A DNA stretch of 20,755 nt from a virus, in IMG/VR virus record IMGVR_UViG_3300021960_000653, positions 1 through 20,755 of that record; one strand, given 5' to 3'. The translations under genes and the position numbers were made by a program. Each line of letters begins with the position of its first letter. The first letter of the stretch is position 1. Positions 7,963 through 13,866 of the stretch are shown in pieces. Under the pieces are notes generated by a model, which saw only the letters and a list, made by a program, of their open reading frames with translations, was not told where the DNA came from and did not search any database.

Positions 7963-8164
7963 TGTCTCAACGGCCATCTTGTTTTTAGAAATGCATAGGC
8001 GTTTGGCTAAATACTCGACAGGTGAATCACATGATCAGTTCTTTGCTGATGTCGAGCAATCAAATAGCAAGGCGTTTTGTGATCTGGATATTGCGTTACA
8101 TAGTGCTTTCACGGCTCATGCAACAACCATCATGCAGAGGATCGCTGATGATGAAAATACTTGA
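7952..8164 (+). CDS. Small hypothetical phage protein, 70 aa
   Basis: I start it at ATG 7952 (MLSDVSTAILFLEMHRRLAKY) because GAAGAAGG at about 7935-7942 is well placed and this leaves only an 11-base overlap with the ERF gene; an in-frame ATG at 7910 would overlap by 53. The product is mostly helical and acidic at the end (ADDENT), with no membrane segment or known motif. It overlaps the nuclease gene by 17 bases. Its place between annealing protein and exonuclease suggests a recombination accessory, but that is only context. Confidence 0.5.
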   Translation: MLSDVSTAILFLEMHRRLAKYSTGESHDQFFADVEQSNSKAFCDLDIALHSAFTAHATTIMQRIADDENT

Positions 8165-8759
8165 AATGGAGCAAGGGACACCTGAATGGCTAGAGGCACG
8201 ATTAGGTTGTCCTAGTGGATCAGGGTTTTCCAAGATCATCACGGCAAGTGGTACGGCTTCATCATCGGCTGAATCGTACATTAACGATCTGATTGCTGAG
8301 TTAGTCACTGGCGAATCTACGCCTTTCCATGTGACGGAATGGATGCAAAGAGGCACAGAGCTAGAGCCGTTTGCTCGCATGAACTACGAGCTAGAACATG
8401 ACGTAGAAGTGACTGAGGTTGGCTTCTGTATGCCTGACAATAATTTGCGCTGTGGTGTATCACCTGATGGTCTGGTTGGTGATGACGGTGGTATTGAGAT
8501 CAAGTGTCCTAAGCCATCGACTCATGTGAAGTATCTACGCAGTGGAAAATTACCTGCTGAATACAAGGCTCAAGTCATGGGCTGCCTTTGGATTACAGGA
8601 CGCGAATGGTGGGATTTCATGTCATACCATCCGCAAATGCCGAATCTAATGATCCGTGTACATCGTGATGACGAATACATTGGTCAGCTAGAACGTCTGG
8701 TGACTCATGCTTGCCAGATTATTGAGAAAGAAGTAGCGGAAATTGAGGAGAAGCTATGA
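8148..8759 (+). CDS. YqaJ-like viral exonuclease/recombinase, 203 aa
   Basis: Predicted 5'-3' exonuclease that makes the single-stranded ends used by ERF. The PD-(D/E)XK core is visible: RGTELEPFAR (E71), SPDG (D107), IEIKCPKP (E117, K119) and later AEYKAQVMG (Q142). The N-terminal QGTPEWLEARLGCPSGSG is the family opening. AGAGGA at 8136-8141 supports either ATG 8148 or ATG 8151; I use 8148 for spacing. A much longer in-frame extension from 8022 overlaps the previous gene and has no support. The end overlaps the next start (ATGA). Confidence 0.85.
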   Translation: MMKILEMEQGTPEWLEARLGCPSGSGFSKIITASGTASSSAESYINDLIAELVTGESTPFHVTEWMQRGTELEPFARMNYELEHDVEVTEVGFCMPDNNLRCGVSPDGLVGDDGGIEIKCPKPSTHVKYLRSGKLPAEYKAQVMGCLWITGREWWDFMSYHPQMPNLMIRVHRDDEYIGQLERLVTHACQIIEKEVAEIEEKL

Positions 8760-9013
8760 GCGAATATGATAACAATCTGCGTGGCGCATTGTTCAAGAAC
8801 AACAAGCGCACAAAGGATACTCAGCCTGAATACACGGGTAACTGTGAAATCAACGGGACAGAGTTTTGGGTTAGTGCCTGGATTCGTGAATCTAAGAACG
8901 GTGAAAAGTTCTTCTCGATGGCTTACACGCCTAAAGAGACACAGCCTGTAACATCCAATGTTACGAATGTAACGCCAGACGTTACAACGGTGAATGATTC
9001 AATTCCTTTCTAG
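8756..9013 (+). CDS. Small single-strand DNA-binding-like protein with SSB-type C-terminal tip, 85 aa
   Basis: The first 60 residues (GALFKNNKRTKD, YTGNCEINGTEFWVSAWI, NGEKFFSMAYTPKE) look like the small DUF736-like beta-barrel proteins that phages carry beside recombination genes. Residues 61-80 are a low-complexity T/V/N linker, and the protein ends in NDSIPF, close to the D-D-I-P-F tip by which bacterial SSB recruits partner proteins. The barrel-linker-tip layout matches SSB on a smaller scale. It is translationally coupled to the nuclease gene (ATGA). DNA binding is inferred; no search was run. Confidence 0.55.
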   Translation: MSEYDNNLRGALFKNNKRTKDTQPEYTGNCEINGTEFWVSAWIRESKNGEKFFSMAYTPKETQPVTSNVTNVTPDVTTVNDSIPF

Positions 9014-9015
9014 GC

Positions 9016-9061
9016 AATAAAAAGCCCGCGAGTAGCGGGCTACCTCTGGAGCGATAGAGGT
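9016..9061 (-). terminator. Tandem hairpins; first one reads as an intrinsic terminator on the minus strand
   Basis: AGCCCGC (9023-9029) and GCGGGCT (9035-9041) form a 7-bp GC-rich stem. On the plus strand it is followed by ACCTCT, without a U tract; on the minus strand it is followed by TTTTTATT (9023 down to 9016). A second stem ACCTCT/AGAGGT (9042-9047 with 9056-9061) abuts it. On the plus strand the pair may act as an attenuator or mRNA stabiliser after the SSB-like gene; no minus-strand gene is nearby. Confidence 0.45.
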
Positions 9062-9088
9062 GAGGCTAGTATAGCATTGAGGCGTGTG

Positions 9089-9277
9089 ATGGATAAATCT
9101 TCATACAAGCTAACAGAAGAAGATGTTGAACATATCTGCCAGTTGTTAGCTGAACAGGAACGACTCAAAACAGAGTGGCGTAAGGTGTCAAACCCTTCAA
9201 TAGCGGACAAATTTGGCGTTACTACGTCCACGATTGAGTACATCAAGCGGAACAAATTAAGGAAGTATGCGAAATGA
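9089..9277 (+). CDS. Small HTH DNA-binding protein, 62 aa
   Basis: Residues about 38-58 (NPSIADKFGVTTSTIEYIKR) fit a helix-turn-helix: helix, G-V turn, recognition helix. The N-terminal 35 residues form an acidic helix (LTEEDVEHICQLLAEQERL). I chose ATG 9089 with GAGG at 9079-9082; a TTG start four codons upstream is possible but would place the ribosome site inside the gene. Such HTH proteins often serve as phage regulators, so it is a candidate reader of the repeated palindrome in this window. It overlaps the next start by four bases (ATGA). Confidence 0.6.
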   Translation: MDKSSYKLTEEDVEHICQLLAEQERLKTEWRKVSNPSIADKFGVTTSTIEYIKRNKLRKYAK

Positions 9278-9465
9278 CGAACGTGTTTCATCCGAACTTT
9301 AAGCAGAATCATTTGCAAGAGCTTGCGCTTGATATTTTAGATTGCATCAATGAGATGGGCAGCGAACGGAATCTTTCTGTCCCTGAAGCATTAGGTGTAT
9401 TGGAACTGGTGAAAATCCAGATTATTGATGACGCAAAGACAATGGAGTACGAAGACTTTGAGTAA
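9274..9465 (+). CDS. Small acidic hypothetical protein, 63 aa
   Basis: The product is helical and acidic (LALDILDCINEMG, VPEALGVLELVKIQIIDDA) with no membrane segment or metal-binding motif. The pattern resembles small phage proteins of unknown role found among early genes. Start ATG 9274 overlaps the HTH stop as ATGA, with GGAAG at 9260-9264 ahead. The tight coupling supports it being real. Confidence 0.5.
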   Translation: MTNVFHPNFKQNHLQELALDILDCINEMGSERNLSVPEALGVLELVKIQIIDDAKTMEYEDFE

Positions 9466-9628
9466 GCACTTTCATGAAATCGATCAATCAAAGCGGCACA
9501 TCCGCATGGCTGATATCAAGTTGCAGATGGGTGACCTCAAGGAATGCAAGCAAGAGCTTAACGCTGCGATCAAATTGATTAACTCAGTGGAGAAGGCAAA
9601 CAATGGCAAACATGACAAAGAGGATTAG
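9458..9628 (+). CDS. Small hypothetical protein, probable TTG start, 56 aa
   Basis: The frame reads MSKHFHEIDQSKRHIRMADIK and continues as a charged helix (MGDLKECKQELNAAIKLINSVE). I place the start at TTG 9458, eight bases before the previous stop, with GGAG at 9444-9447. ATG 9425 is in frame but has no ribosome site and would overlap by 41. Function unknown. Confidence 0.45.
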   Translation: MSKHFHEIDQSKRHIRMADIKLQMGDLKECKQELNAAIKLINSVEKANNGKHDKED

Positions 9629-9737
9629 CCTTGTCGGTAAAGGTGATCGTACTCGAAAAGTCGATCAAAAAAAGTATGCAGATAACTTTGACAAGATATT
9701 TGAATCTAAGAACAAGAATGAAAGGAAAATGAAGTAA
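9603..9737 (+). CDS. Small basic phage protein of the 'GKGDRTRKV' type, 44 aa
   Basis: The product reads MANMTKRISLVGKGDRTRKV and later YADNFDKIFESKNK. A short basic protein with 'GKG(D/S)-R--V', then 'Y--N(F/Y)D-IFG', is common among early genes of unrelated phages and has no assigned function. GGAGAAGG at 9590-9597 is an excellent ribosome site for ATG 9603. It overlaps the previous gene by 26 bases and ends two bases before the next start. The gene is easily missed because of its size. Confidence 0.6.
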   Translation: MANMTKRISLVGKGDRTRKVDQKKYADNFDKIFESKNKNERKMK

Positions 9738-9739
9738 AT

Positions 9740-10051
9740 ATGAGTAACTATTGGAAAAATCGTGTGAATAGAAAATTAGACCCAGAAGACATCCCATTGA
9801 TCCATGCTCTTAGAGCAGATGGAATGATGGTGAAAGACATCGCAGAGAAATTCGAAGTCACAACAGCTCACGTTAGTAAGATCATTAAGGCTAAGACTTG
9901 GCAGCACCTTCTAATTCAGTCGGATATTATTAAAAAGCAACAAGACCCACTAAATCACAAATGTCATTGTGGCGAGAAAGCCGTGATCTTTCAAGATGGC
10001 ATTTATGAATGCGGAACGTGTTGGGCGCAAGCAAAGGCAAAGGCACAATGA
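9740..10051 (+). CDS. HTH plus zinc-ribbon small protein, 103 aa
   Basis: Residues about 20-52 contain a helix-turn-helix (LIHALRADGMMVKDIAEKF, then VTTAHVSKIIKAK), similar in layout to HTHs of small phage regulators. The C-terminus carries C75-x-C77 and C91-x2-C94, spaced like a small zinc ribbon, followed by an alanine/lysine tail. The combination suggests DNA binding and possible gene regulation. The ribosome site (AAGGAAA at 9722-9728) is rather distant from ATG 9740. Its stop overlaps the NinB start (ATGA). Confidence 0.6.
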   Translation: MSNYWKNRVNRKLDPEDIPLIHALRADGMMVKDIAEKFEVTTAHVSKIIKAKTWQHLLIQSDIIKKQQDPLNHKCHCGEKAVIFQDGIYECGTCWAQAKAKAQ

Positions 10052-10491
10052 AAGACTCAGAGAAGTTCGTTATCACGCATGAAGGCGCACTGGATAACGC
10101 CTATCAAGCGATGAAGCATATGCTGTCTGAGAATGGATGGCTAAAGATCGAATGTAAGGCAGGGAACAGGACATTAAGCCAGAACGCTTTGTACTGGGTC
10201 TGGATCGCGCAGATCACGGATGAACTGAATCGTAGGAACAAGTCAGACTTCACGACAGAAGAAATACATCTGCGAATGAAGCATGATTTTCTTGGCTACG
10301 ATGATCCTAAAAACATTGGAACGAGCCAGATACCTGCACAACTCAAGTCCACAGCAAAGTTATCTAAAGGTGATATGTTTGCGTACATGGAACGGATGGA
10401 TATGTTCTGGGCTGAACGTGGCGTACTCCTGGTTACTCCTGATGACTCTGTGTATGCACAGATAAAGGCAAAGAATGAAGGCCGTGACTAG
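10048..10491 (+). CDS. ninB: NinB-like recombination mediator (Orf family), 147 aa
   Basis: In lambda, NinB (Orf) binds single-strand DNA and SSB and helps RecA-type recombination by replacing RecFOR. Family marks are AGNRTLSQNALYWVWIAQIT (about 39-58) and the later HDFLGYDD and YMERMDMFWAERGV segments; length fits (lambda about 146). I start at ATG 10048, which overlaps the previous stop by four bases; an in-frame ATG 39 bases upstream lies inside the zinc-ribbon gene and lacks support. It overlaps NinG by 17 bases, so the lambda ninB-ninG functional link is kept as a direct pair. Confidence 0.85.
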   Translation: MKDSEKFVITHEGALDNAYQAMKHMLSENGWLKIECKAGNRTLSQNALYWVWIAQITDELNRRNKSDFTTEEIHLRMKHDFLGYDDPKNIGTSQIPAQLKSTAKLSKGDMFAYMERMDMFWAERGVLLVTPDDSVYAQIKAKNEGRD

Positions 10492-11062
10492 ACGCTGTTC
10501 TAACTGTCGTAAAAAAGTACACACAGAGTTAGCACTGACCTCTGCTTTGAAGGCATTTTGTACATATGAATGCCTCAAATCATTCACTACGAAAAATGCG
10601 GATAAAATCGCTGATAAAGTCCGCAAACAGAAACGTCAGCAAGATCGCGCCACGAAAGAAAAGCTAAAAACCAAAGGTCAGTGGACGAAAGAGGCGCAAG
10701 CAGCAGTCAACGCATATGTCCGGCATAGGGATAAAGACAAGCAATGTATTTCATGCGGAACATCACTAAGGTCTGCATCGCTTGGTGGTGGCTATGACGC
10801 AGGTCATTACAGATCAAGAGGTAGTGCGCCACATATGCGTTTTCGGACAGATCAAATTTTCGGACAATGCAAAAAATGTAACCGTTGGATGTCAGGAAAC
10901 GTAGACAAGATGCGTGTCGGTATCGTCTGGCGTTATGGGCAAGAGTACCTAGATCGGATTGAAATGGACAACACGCCAAAGAATTACAGCATTGATGACC
11001 TCAAGCGCATCAAGAGCATCTTCACAAAAAAACTTAGACTAAGGTCTAATACAAATAATTGA
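10475..11062 (+). CDS. ninG: NinG/Rap-like recombination nuclease, 195 aa
   Basis: Lambda NinG (Rap) cleaves branched DNA such as D-loops and Holliday junctions. Here an N-terminal zinc cluster (C8, C11, C29, C33) is followed by a basic helix (50-67), GQWTKEAQAAVNAYVRHRD, C91-x2-C94, GGGYDAGHY with H111, and QCKKCNRWMSG (C132, C135), the HNH-like catalytic core. Length matches the family (about 200). ATG 10475 has GGCAAAGAATGAAGG sequence around it rather than a clean upstream ribosome site, so coupling to ninB is likely. The last codons contain the 11034-11049 palindrome. Confidence 0.85.
   Translation: MKAVTRRCSNCRKKVHTELALTSALKAFCTYECLKSFTTKNADKIADKVRKQKRQQDRATKEKLKTKGQWTKEAQAAVNAYVRHRDKDKQCISCGTSLRSASLGGGYDAGHYRSRGSAPHMRFRTDQIFGQCKKCNRWMSGNVDKMRVGIVWRYGQEYLDRIEMDNTPKNYSIDDLKRIKSIFTKKLRLRSNTNN
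11034..11049. promoter_or_regulatory. Perfect palindrome TTAGAC-TAAG-GTCTAA, probable operator
   Basis: Six-base arms are exact reverse complements around a four-base centre. The same arms recur at 14215-14230 with one changed centre base. This copy sits at the end of ninG and 75 bases ahead of the next start (11109). A dimeric HTH regulator is the natural reader; which one is unknown. Confidence 0.55.
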
Positions 11063-11100
11063 TTTCTGCCTTTAATATCGAACCTGTAATCAATCAGGAG
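11058..11100 (+). promoter_or_regulatory. Leader hairpin ending at the ribosome site of the 66-aa gene
   Basis: ATTGATT (11058-11064) can pair with AATCAAT (11088-11094); the ribosome site CAGGAG (11095-11100) follows at once. CCTG (11083-11086) may also pair with CAGG (11095-11098). The structure could modulate translation of the gene at 11109. The stem is AU-rich and weak. Confidence 0.3.
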
Positions 11101-11108
11101 ATACACAA

Positions 11109-11309
11109 ATGACAAACTTAGAAAATGCAAAACGCGCTTGGGAAAATTATCAGAATTGGAACAATGAGTGGGTAAGTGCGTGTAATGCCAATGCCCGTCT
11201 AGAGTTCTGTTGGAAGTTGAATGATTATATGCTCAAGGCCAGAGCGAAATGGGAAAAAGCGTCATTTTCATTGAGCAATGCTGAATTGATGGAAGTAACC
11301 CGCCCATAA
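11109..11309 (+). CDS. Small hypothetical protein, 66 aa
   Basis: The product is helical and rich in aromatic residues (KRAWENYQNWNNEWVSACN, FCWKLNDYMLKARAKWEKA). No family is recognised. CAGGAG at 11095-11100 gives a strong ribosome site for ATG 11109. It starts a new small transcription unit after ninG, preceded by the TTAGAC palindrome and a possible hairpin. Its stop lies in the loop of a GC-rich hairpin. Confidence 0.55.
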   Translation: MTNLENAKRAWENYQNWNNEWVSACNANARLEFCWKLNDYMLKARAKWEKASFSLSNAELMEVTRP

Positions 11310-11315
11310 GGGCGG
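11300..11315 (+). other. GC-rich hairpin over the stop codon
   Basis: CCGCCC (11300-11305) and GGGCGG (11310-11315) form a perfect 6-bp stem with loop ATAA, which holds the TAA stop. No T run follows, so it is more likely a pause, attenuator or 3'-end protector than a full terminator. Confidence 0.4.
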
Positions 11316-11338
11316 TGTTGCGTTAGAATCGGATCGTT

Positions 11339-11569
11339 ATGCAAATACTCAAATCCAAACTGCTGACCTCGATGGATGACTTCATCACACATGAAGAACA
11401 CATCTGTATCTGGGAACGCTATCCTGCGTCAATGACTGAGCCAGAAGAACTGACATTGATTTCAGTCAATGGCTTAGGTGAGAATCTATGTCCGCCAGAC
11501 TTATGGCGTAAGGCAGCAAGCGAATATCCTGACAACCTAGTACAAGCGGATTACGACTATGAGCCATGA
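11339..11569 (+). CDS. Small hypothetical protein, 76 aa
   Basis: The product (MQILKSKLLTSMDDFITHEE, then ICIWERYPASMTEPEELTLI) is acidic with a proline-containing middle and ends QADYDYEP. No motif points to a function. The ribosome site before ATG 11339 is weak (CGGAT). It overlaps the next zinc-ribbon gene by 11 bases, which supports a real pair. Confidence 0.5.
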   Translation: MQILKSKLLTSMDDFITHEEHICIWERYPASMTEPEELTLISVNGLGENLCPPDLWRKAASEYPDNLVQADYDYEP

Positions 11570-11705
11570 TTTTGAAGCAGAGATGGAATGTCTCGAGTGT
11601 GGGTATAAATATTGGGCTGATCTGGACGAGCGTCCTAAATGCCCCAGATGCTCTGGTGTCAAAGTCGTCTATGTAGAAGTTGACGAACCAGATCCAGAAG
11701 CGTAA
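11559..11705 (+). CDS. Tiny rubredoxin-like zinc-ribbon protein, 48 aa
   Basis: The frame reads MSHDFEAEMECLECGYKYW and later RPKCPRCSG, giving two CxxC pairs (C11/C14 and C28/C31) typical of a single zinc ribbon, then an acidic tail (EVDEPDPEA). Such mini zinc ribbons occur in phages and may bind nucleic acid or a protein partner. Start ATG 11559 overlaps the upstream gene. The 3' end carries the promoter of the structured RNA region. Confidence 0.6.
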   Translation: MSHDFEAEMECLECGYKYWADLDERPKCPRCSGVKVVYVEVDEPDPEA

Positions 11706-11708
11706 ATT
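11680..11708 (+). promoter_or_regulatory. Sigma-70-like promoter for the structured RNA region
   Basis: TTGACG (11680-11685, five of six consensus bases), a 17-base spacer and TAAATT (11703-11708, four of six) form one of the best promoters in the window. The expected start, about seven bases after the -10 box, is near 11715, exactly where the 9-bp stem of the RNA begins. Confidence 0.55.
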
Positions 11709-11714
11709 AAAAAA

Positions 11715-12058
11715 TGTGCCGGACGGGAATTAGCAGTTCCCTAGCTAACCGGACTGAAACAATGAGAAAAGACCCGTATGTCGCATTCCGGCACAGGTGT
11801 CATTGTAGCGAATCCGCTACATTTCTCAAGACTTCAGACCTATCCGTCCGTTAAAACTGTCGCATTGTGCAGTAGCCGAAAAAAGCAAGATTGCAGCCCA
11901 ACCTTTGAGGACGGGACAAACAGCGTTAGAGGTGATCCGCCTACGGGCAGGGACGGTTGAGCTACCGGATGGAGACACCCACCATCGAAAGCACTGCTGA
12001 TTACTGAGGTTGCATGGACGATAGTGTATCGGATGGACAGGGATCACCCTACGTCCTC
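11715..12058 (+). ncRNA. Putative structured non-coding RNA or long structured leader, about 344 nt
   Basis: This gene-free stretch (11706-12092 overall) holds nested complementary segments. Domain 1 is closed by TGTGCCGGA (11715-11723) with TCCGGCACA (11787-11795), 9 of 9 pairs; inside, GGGAA/TTCCC (11725-11729, 11737-11741) interlocks with TTAGC/GCTAA (11730-11734, 11744-11748), and CGGG (11724-11727) could instead pair with CCCG (11773-11776). A 7-bp hairpin with tetraloop follows (TGTAGCG/CGCTACA, 11804-11821). Domain 2 is closed by GAGGA/TCCTC (11907-11911, 12054-12058), then TAG/CTA and GGTGATCC/GGATCACC (11931-11938, 12041-12048), with small hairpins inside (GATGG/CCATC, CGATA/TATCG, CGGT/ACCG). 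TGTCGCATT occurs twice (11779, 11858). I recognise no known RNA family. It could be a free RNA or the leader of the helicase operon, since no terminator follows it. Confidence 0.5.
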
Positions 12059-12092
12059 TAAATGACAACTTTGCCTAAAATTTGGAGTGAGT

Positions 12093-12386
12093 ATGGAAAA
12101 ATCATTAAAGCAAGCATGGTGGGAATGGCATAACAAGAATCCGCAAGTGTGGGAACTGTTCCAGAAATTTACATTTCAAGTCATCGATGCCAAATTCAAA
12201 CATTACAGTGTTAATGCCATTTTTGAGCGTATACGATGGCACACAGACATTGAGACTCGCGGTGACTCATTCAAGATCAGTAATAATCATCGAGCCTACT
12301 ATGCGAGATACTTCCATCACTGCTACCCAGAGCATGATGGGTTTTTCAGGACATCGGAATTAAGGAGTCAGAGAAGTGCAGCTTAG
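12093..12386 (+). CDS. Conserved small phage protein of unknown function, 97 aa
   Basis: The product begins MEKSLKQAWWEWHNKNPQVW and has a helical, aromatic-rich body, then FKISNNHRAYYARYF and HDGFFRTSELRSQRS. The pattern 'N-N-x-x-x-Y-A-R-x-F...P-x-x-x-G-F/M-F' recurs in small early proteins of many phages; none I know has a proven role. GGAG at 12084-12087 is five bases from ATG 12093, which I prefer over the in-frame GTG 12087 that overlaps the ribosome site. It overlaps the helicase start by 11 bases, and follows the long structured leader. Confidence 0.6.
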   Translation: MEKSLKQAWWEWHNKNPQVWELFQKFTFQVIDAKFKHYSVNAIFERIRWHTDIETRGDSFKISNNHRAYYARYFHHCYPEHDGFFRTSELRSQRSAA

Positions 12387-13866
12387 ACCGCATCAAGAAA
12401 AGGCGGTTCAGATGCTAAGGGAATCGATAGCTAGAGGTAACAAAAGACCGCTTCTAGCCGCGCCTTGCTCATTTGGCAAGACAATCACAGCCGCTTACAT
12501 CCTGAACGAAGCCTACAAGAAAGGCAGACGGGGTATTTTTATCTGTGATCGAGTGAAGCTAGTACAGCAGACACTTGAATCATTTACAGACCATCAGATG
12601 CCATTCGGAGTCATGCAGGGATCACACGAACTGAATGATCCACGCGCACCTATTCAGATCGCCAGTGTCCAGACGCTAGCCAGACGCAAGTACACCAACT
12701 TTGATATTGCGATTGTAGACGAGTGTCATACACACTATGAGACAGTCACCAAGTTGATGCAGGAGCTAGATAACAATGTCTGGATCGGACTTTCAGCAAC
12801 ACCTTACTCAAGAGGTCTGGGAACACACTATGACGATCTCATTCTTCCAATTATGCCACGACAACTGCTGGAAGAAGGATATTTATGCCCCATTCACTAT
12901 TACGGTGGTAAACGTCCTGACTTATCTGGTGTTAGAAGAAGACGAATTAGAACCGGAGGATCAGATTACGATCCAGATTCACTAGGCAAGGTCTACGAAA
13001 ACGACAAGGCTCTGGTAGGCGACATCATCTTTAACTGGATGCAGCATGGCGAGAATAGCCAGACCATCGCATTCAGTCCATCGATCAAGCATTCAAAGTA
13101 CCTGGTTGAGAAGTTTAATCTGGCAGGTATTCCTGCTGTCCACATTGACGGTTACATGGATGATGAAGAACGCCAGATCATCTATGAGGCGCACGATAGA
13201 GGCGAGTACAAGATTCTTAGTTGCTCACGCTTGCTGAACACAGGCTATGACGCACCATCTGTACGCTGTTTGATCGACTGCTATCCCACTGACTCAAAAA
13301 TTGTGCTGTGCCAAAGATACGGCAGAGTGCAAAGAACCTATGAAGGCAAAGACTACGCAATCATCCTCGATCACGCCTCTAATGTTCAGAAGCATGGATT
13401 TGTAGAGGATATTGTTCCTGATTCGCTGGATGACGGTACTCAACGATTCAATGAGAAGAACCAGATCAAGAAGGAGAAGAAAGAACCCAAGGTCAAAGAA
13501 TGCCCACAATGCACACGCCAATTCTTAGGTATCAAGTGTGACTGTGGTTATGAGATACCAATGCAGGAACGGATCAAGACTGACGATCAGGTCTTGTCAC
13601 TGCTAAACAACAACAATTATTCACAAGAGAAGAAGGCTGAGTGGTTGGGCGAGTTATACTTGTATGCACACCAGAAAGGTAAATCAGAAGGTTGGGCAAA
13701 CCATAAGTTCAAGGCCAAATTTGGCACTTGGCCTGACCAGACGAAACCAGTGTTGGCTCTGGCGATATCAGAAGATGTTAGCAAATTTATCCAACATCAA
13801 AATATTAAATACGCGAAAGGAAAGTCCCGTTATGACAATCGAAAATATTTTGGCGAGGCTGTCTAA
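12376..13866 (+). CDS. SF2 (DEAD/DEAH-type) DNA helicase with C-terminal zinc cluster, 496 aa
   Basis: Predicted ATP-driven nucleic-acid translocase for phage replication or recombination. Motifs in order: Q-like LRPHQEKAV (3-11), Walker A APCSFGKT (29-36), DECH box (115-118), SATP (140-143), IAFSPSIKHS (231-240), TGYDAPSV (289-296) and motif VI QRYGRVQR (313-320). After the two RecA lobes come a lysine-rich linker and C376/C379 with C388/C390, likely a zinc cluster. The layout resembles UvrB/RecQ-neighbouring phage helicases of the ResIII type. Start GTG 12376 has GGAG at 12364-12367. The primase zinc-finger gene starts 35 bases inside its end. Confidence 0.85.
   Translation: MQLRPHQEKAVQMLRESIARGNKRPLLAAPCSFGKTITAAYILNEAYKKGRRGIFICDRVKLVQQTLESFTDHQMPFGVMQGSHELNDPRAPIQIASVQTLARRKYTNFDIAIVDECHTHYETVTKLMQELDNNVWIGLSATPYSRGLGTHYDDLILPIMPRQLLEEGYLCPIHYYGGKRPDLSGVRRRRIRTGGSDYDPDSLGKVYENDKALVGDIIFNWMQHGENSQTIAFSPSIKHSKYLVEKFNLAGIPAVHIDGYMDDEERQIIYEAHDRGEYKILSCSRLLNTGYDAPSVRCLIDCYPTDSKIVLCQRYGRVQRTYEGKDYAIILDHASNVQKHGFVEDIVPDSLDDGTQRFNEKNQIKKEKKEPKVKECPQCTRQFLGIKCDCGYEIPMQERIKTDDQVLSLLNNNNYSQEKKAEWLGELYLYAHQKGKSEGWANHKFKAKFGTWPDQTKPVLALAISEDVSKFIQHQNIKYAKGKSRYDNRKYFGEAV

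Noticed and set aside
8022-8147. N-terminal extension of the YqaJ-like nuclease
   Set aside because: The added residues overlap the 70-aa gene and the family's typical start lies at 8148/8151 after a good ribosome site.
11778-11960. 60-residue plus-strand open frame inside the structured RNA region
   Set aside because: Its start lies within the closing-stem domain without a ribosome site, and the product looks random.
11826-12068. 80-residue open frame on the minus strand across the structured RNA region
   Set aside because: It is Arg/Ser/Pro-rich, has no motif and no ribosome site, and every supported gene is on the plus strand. The complementary segments explain this stretch better.
11706-12092. 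tRNA, tmRNA or group I intron in the gene-free stretch
   Set aside because: There is no T-loop sequence, no CCA end, no tmRNA tag frame and no group I core segments, and the two flanking genes are complete and unrelated, so no exon is interrupted.
13664-13831. N-terminal extension of the CHC2 protein from ATG 13664
   Set aside because: It would overlap the helicase by about 200 bases and adds residues unlike the family; ATG 13832 begins just before the zinc finger with a usable ribosome site.
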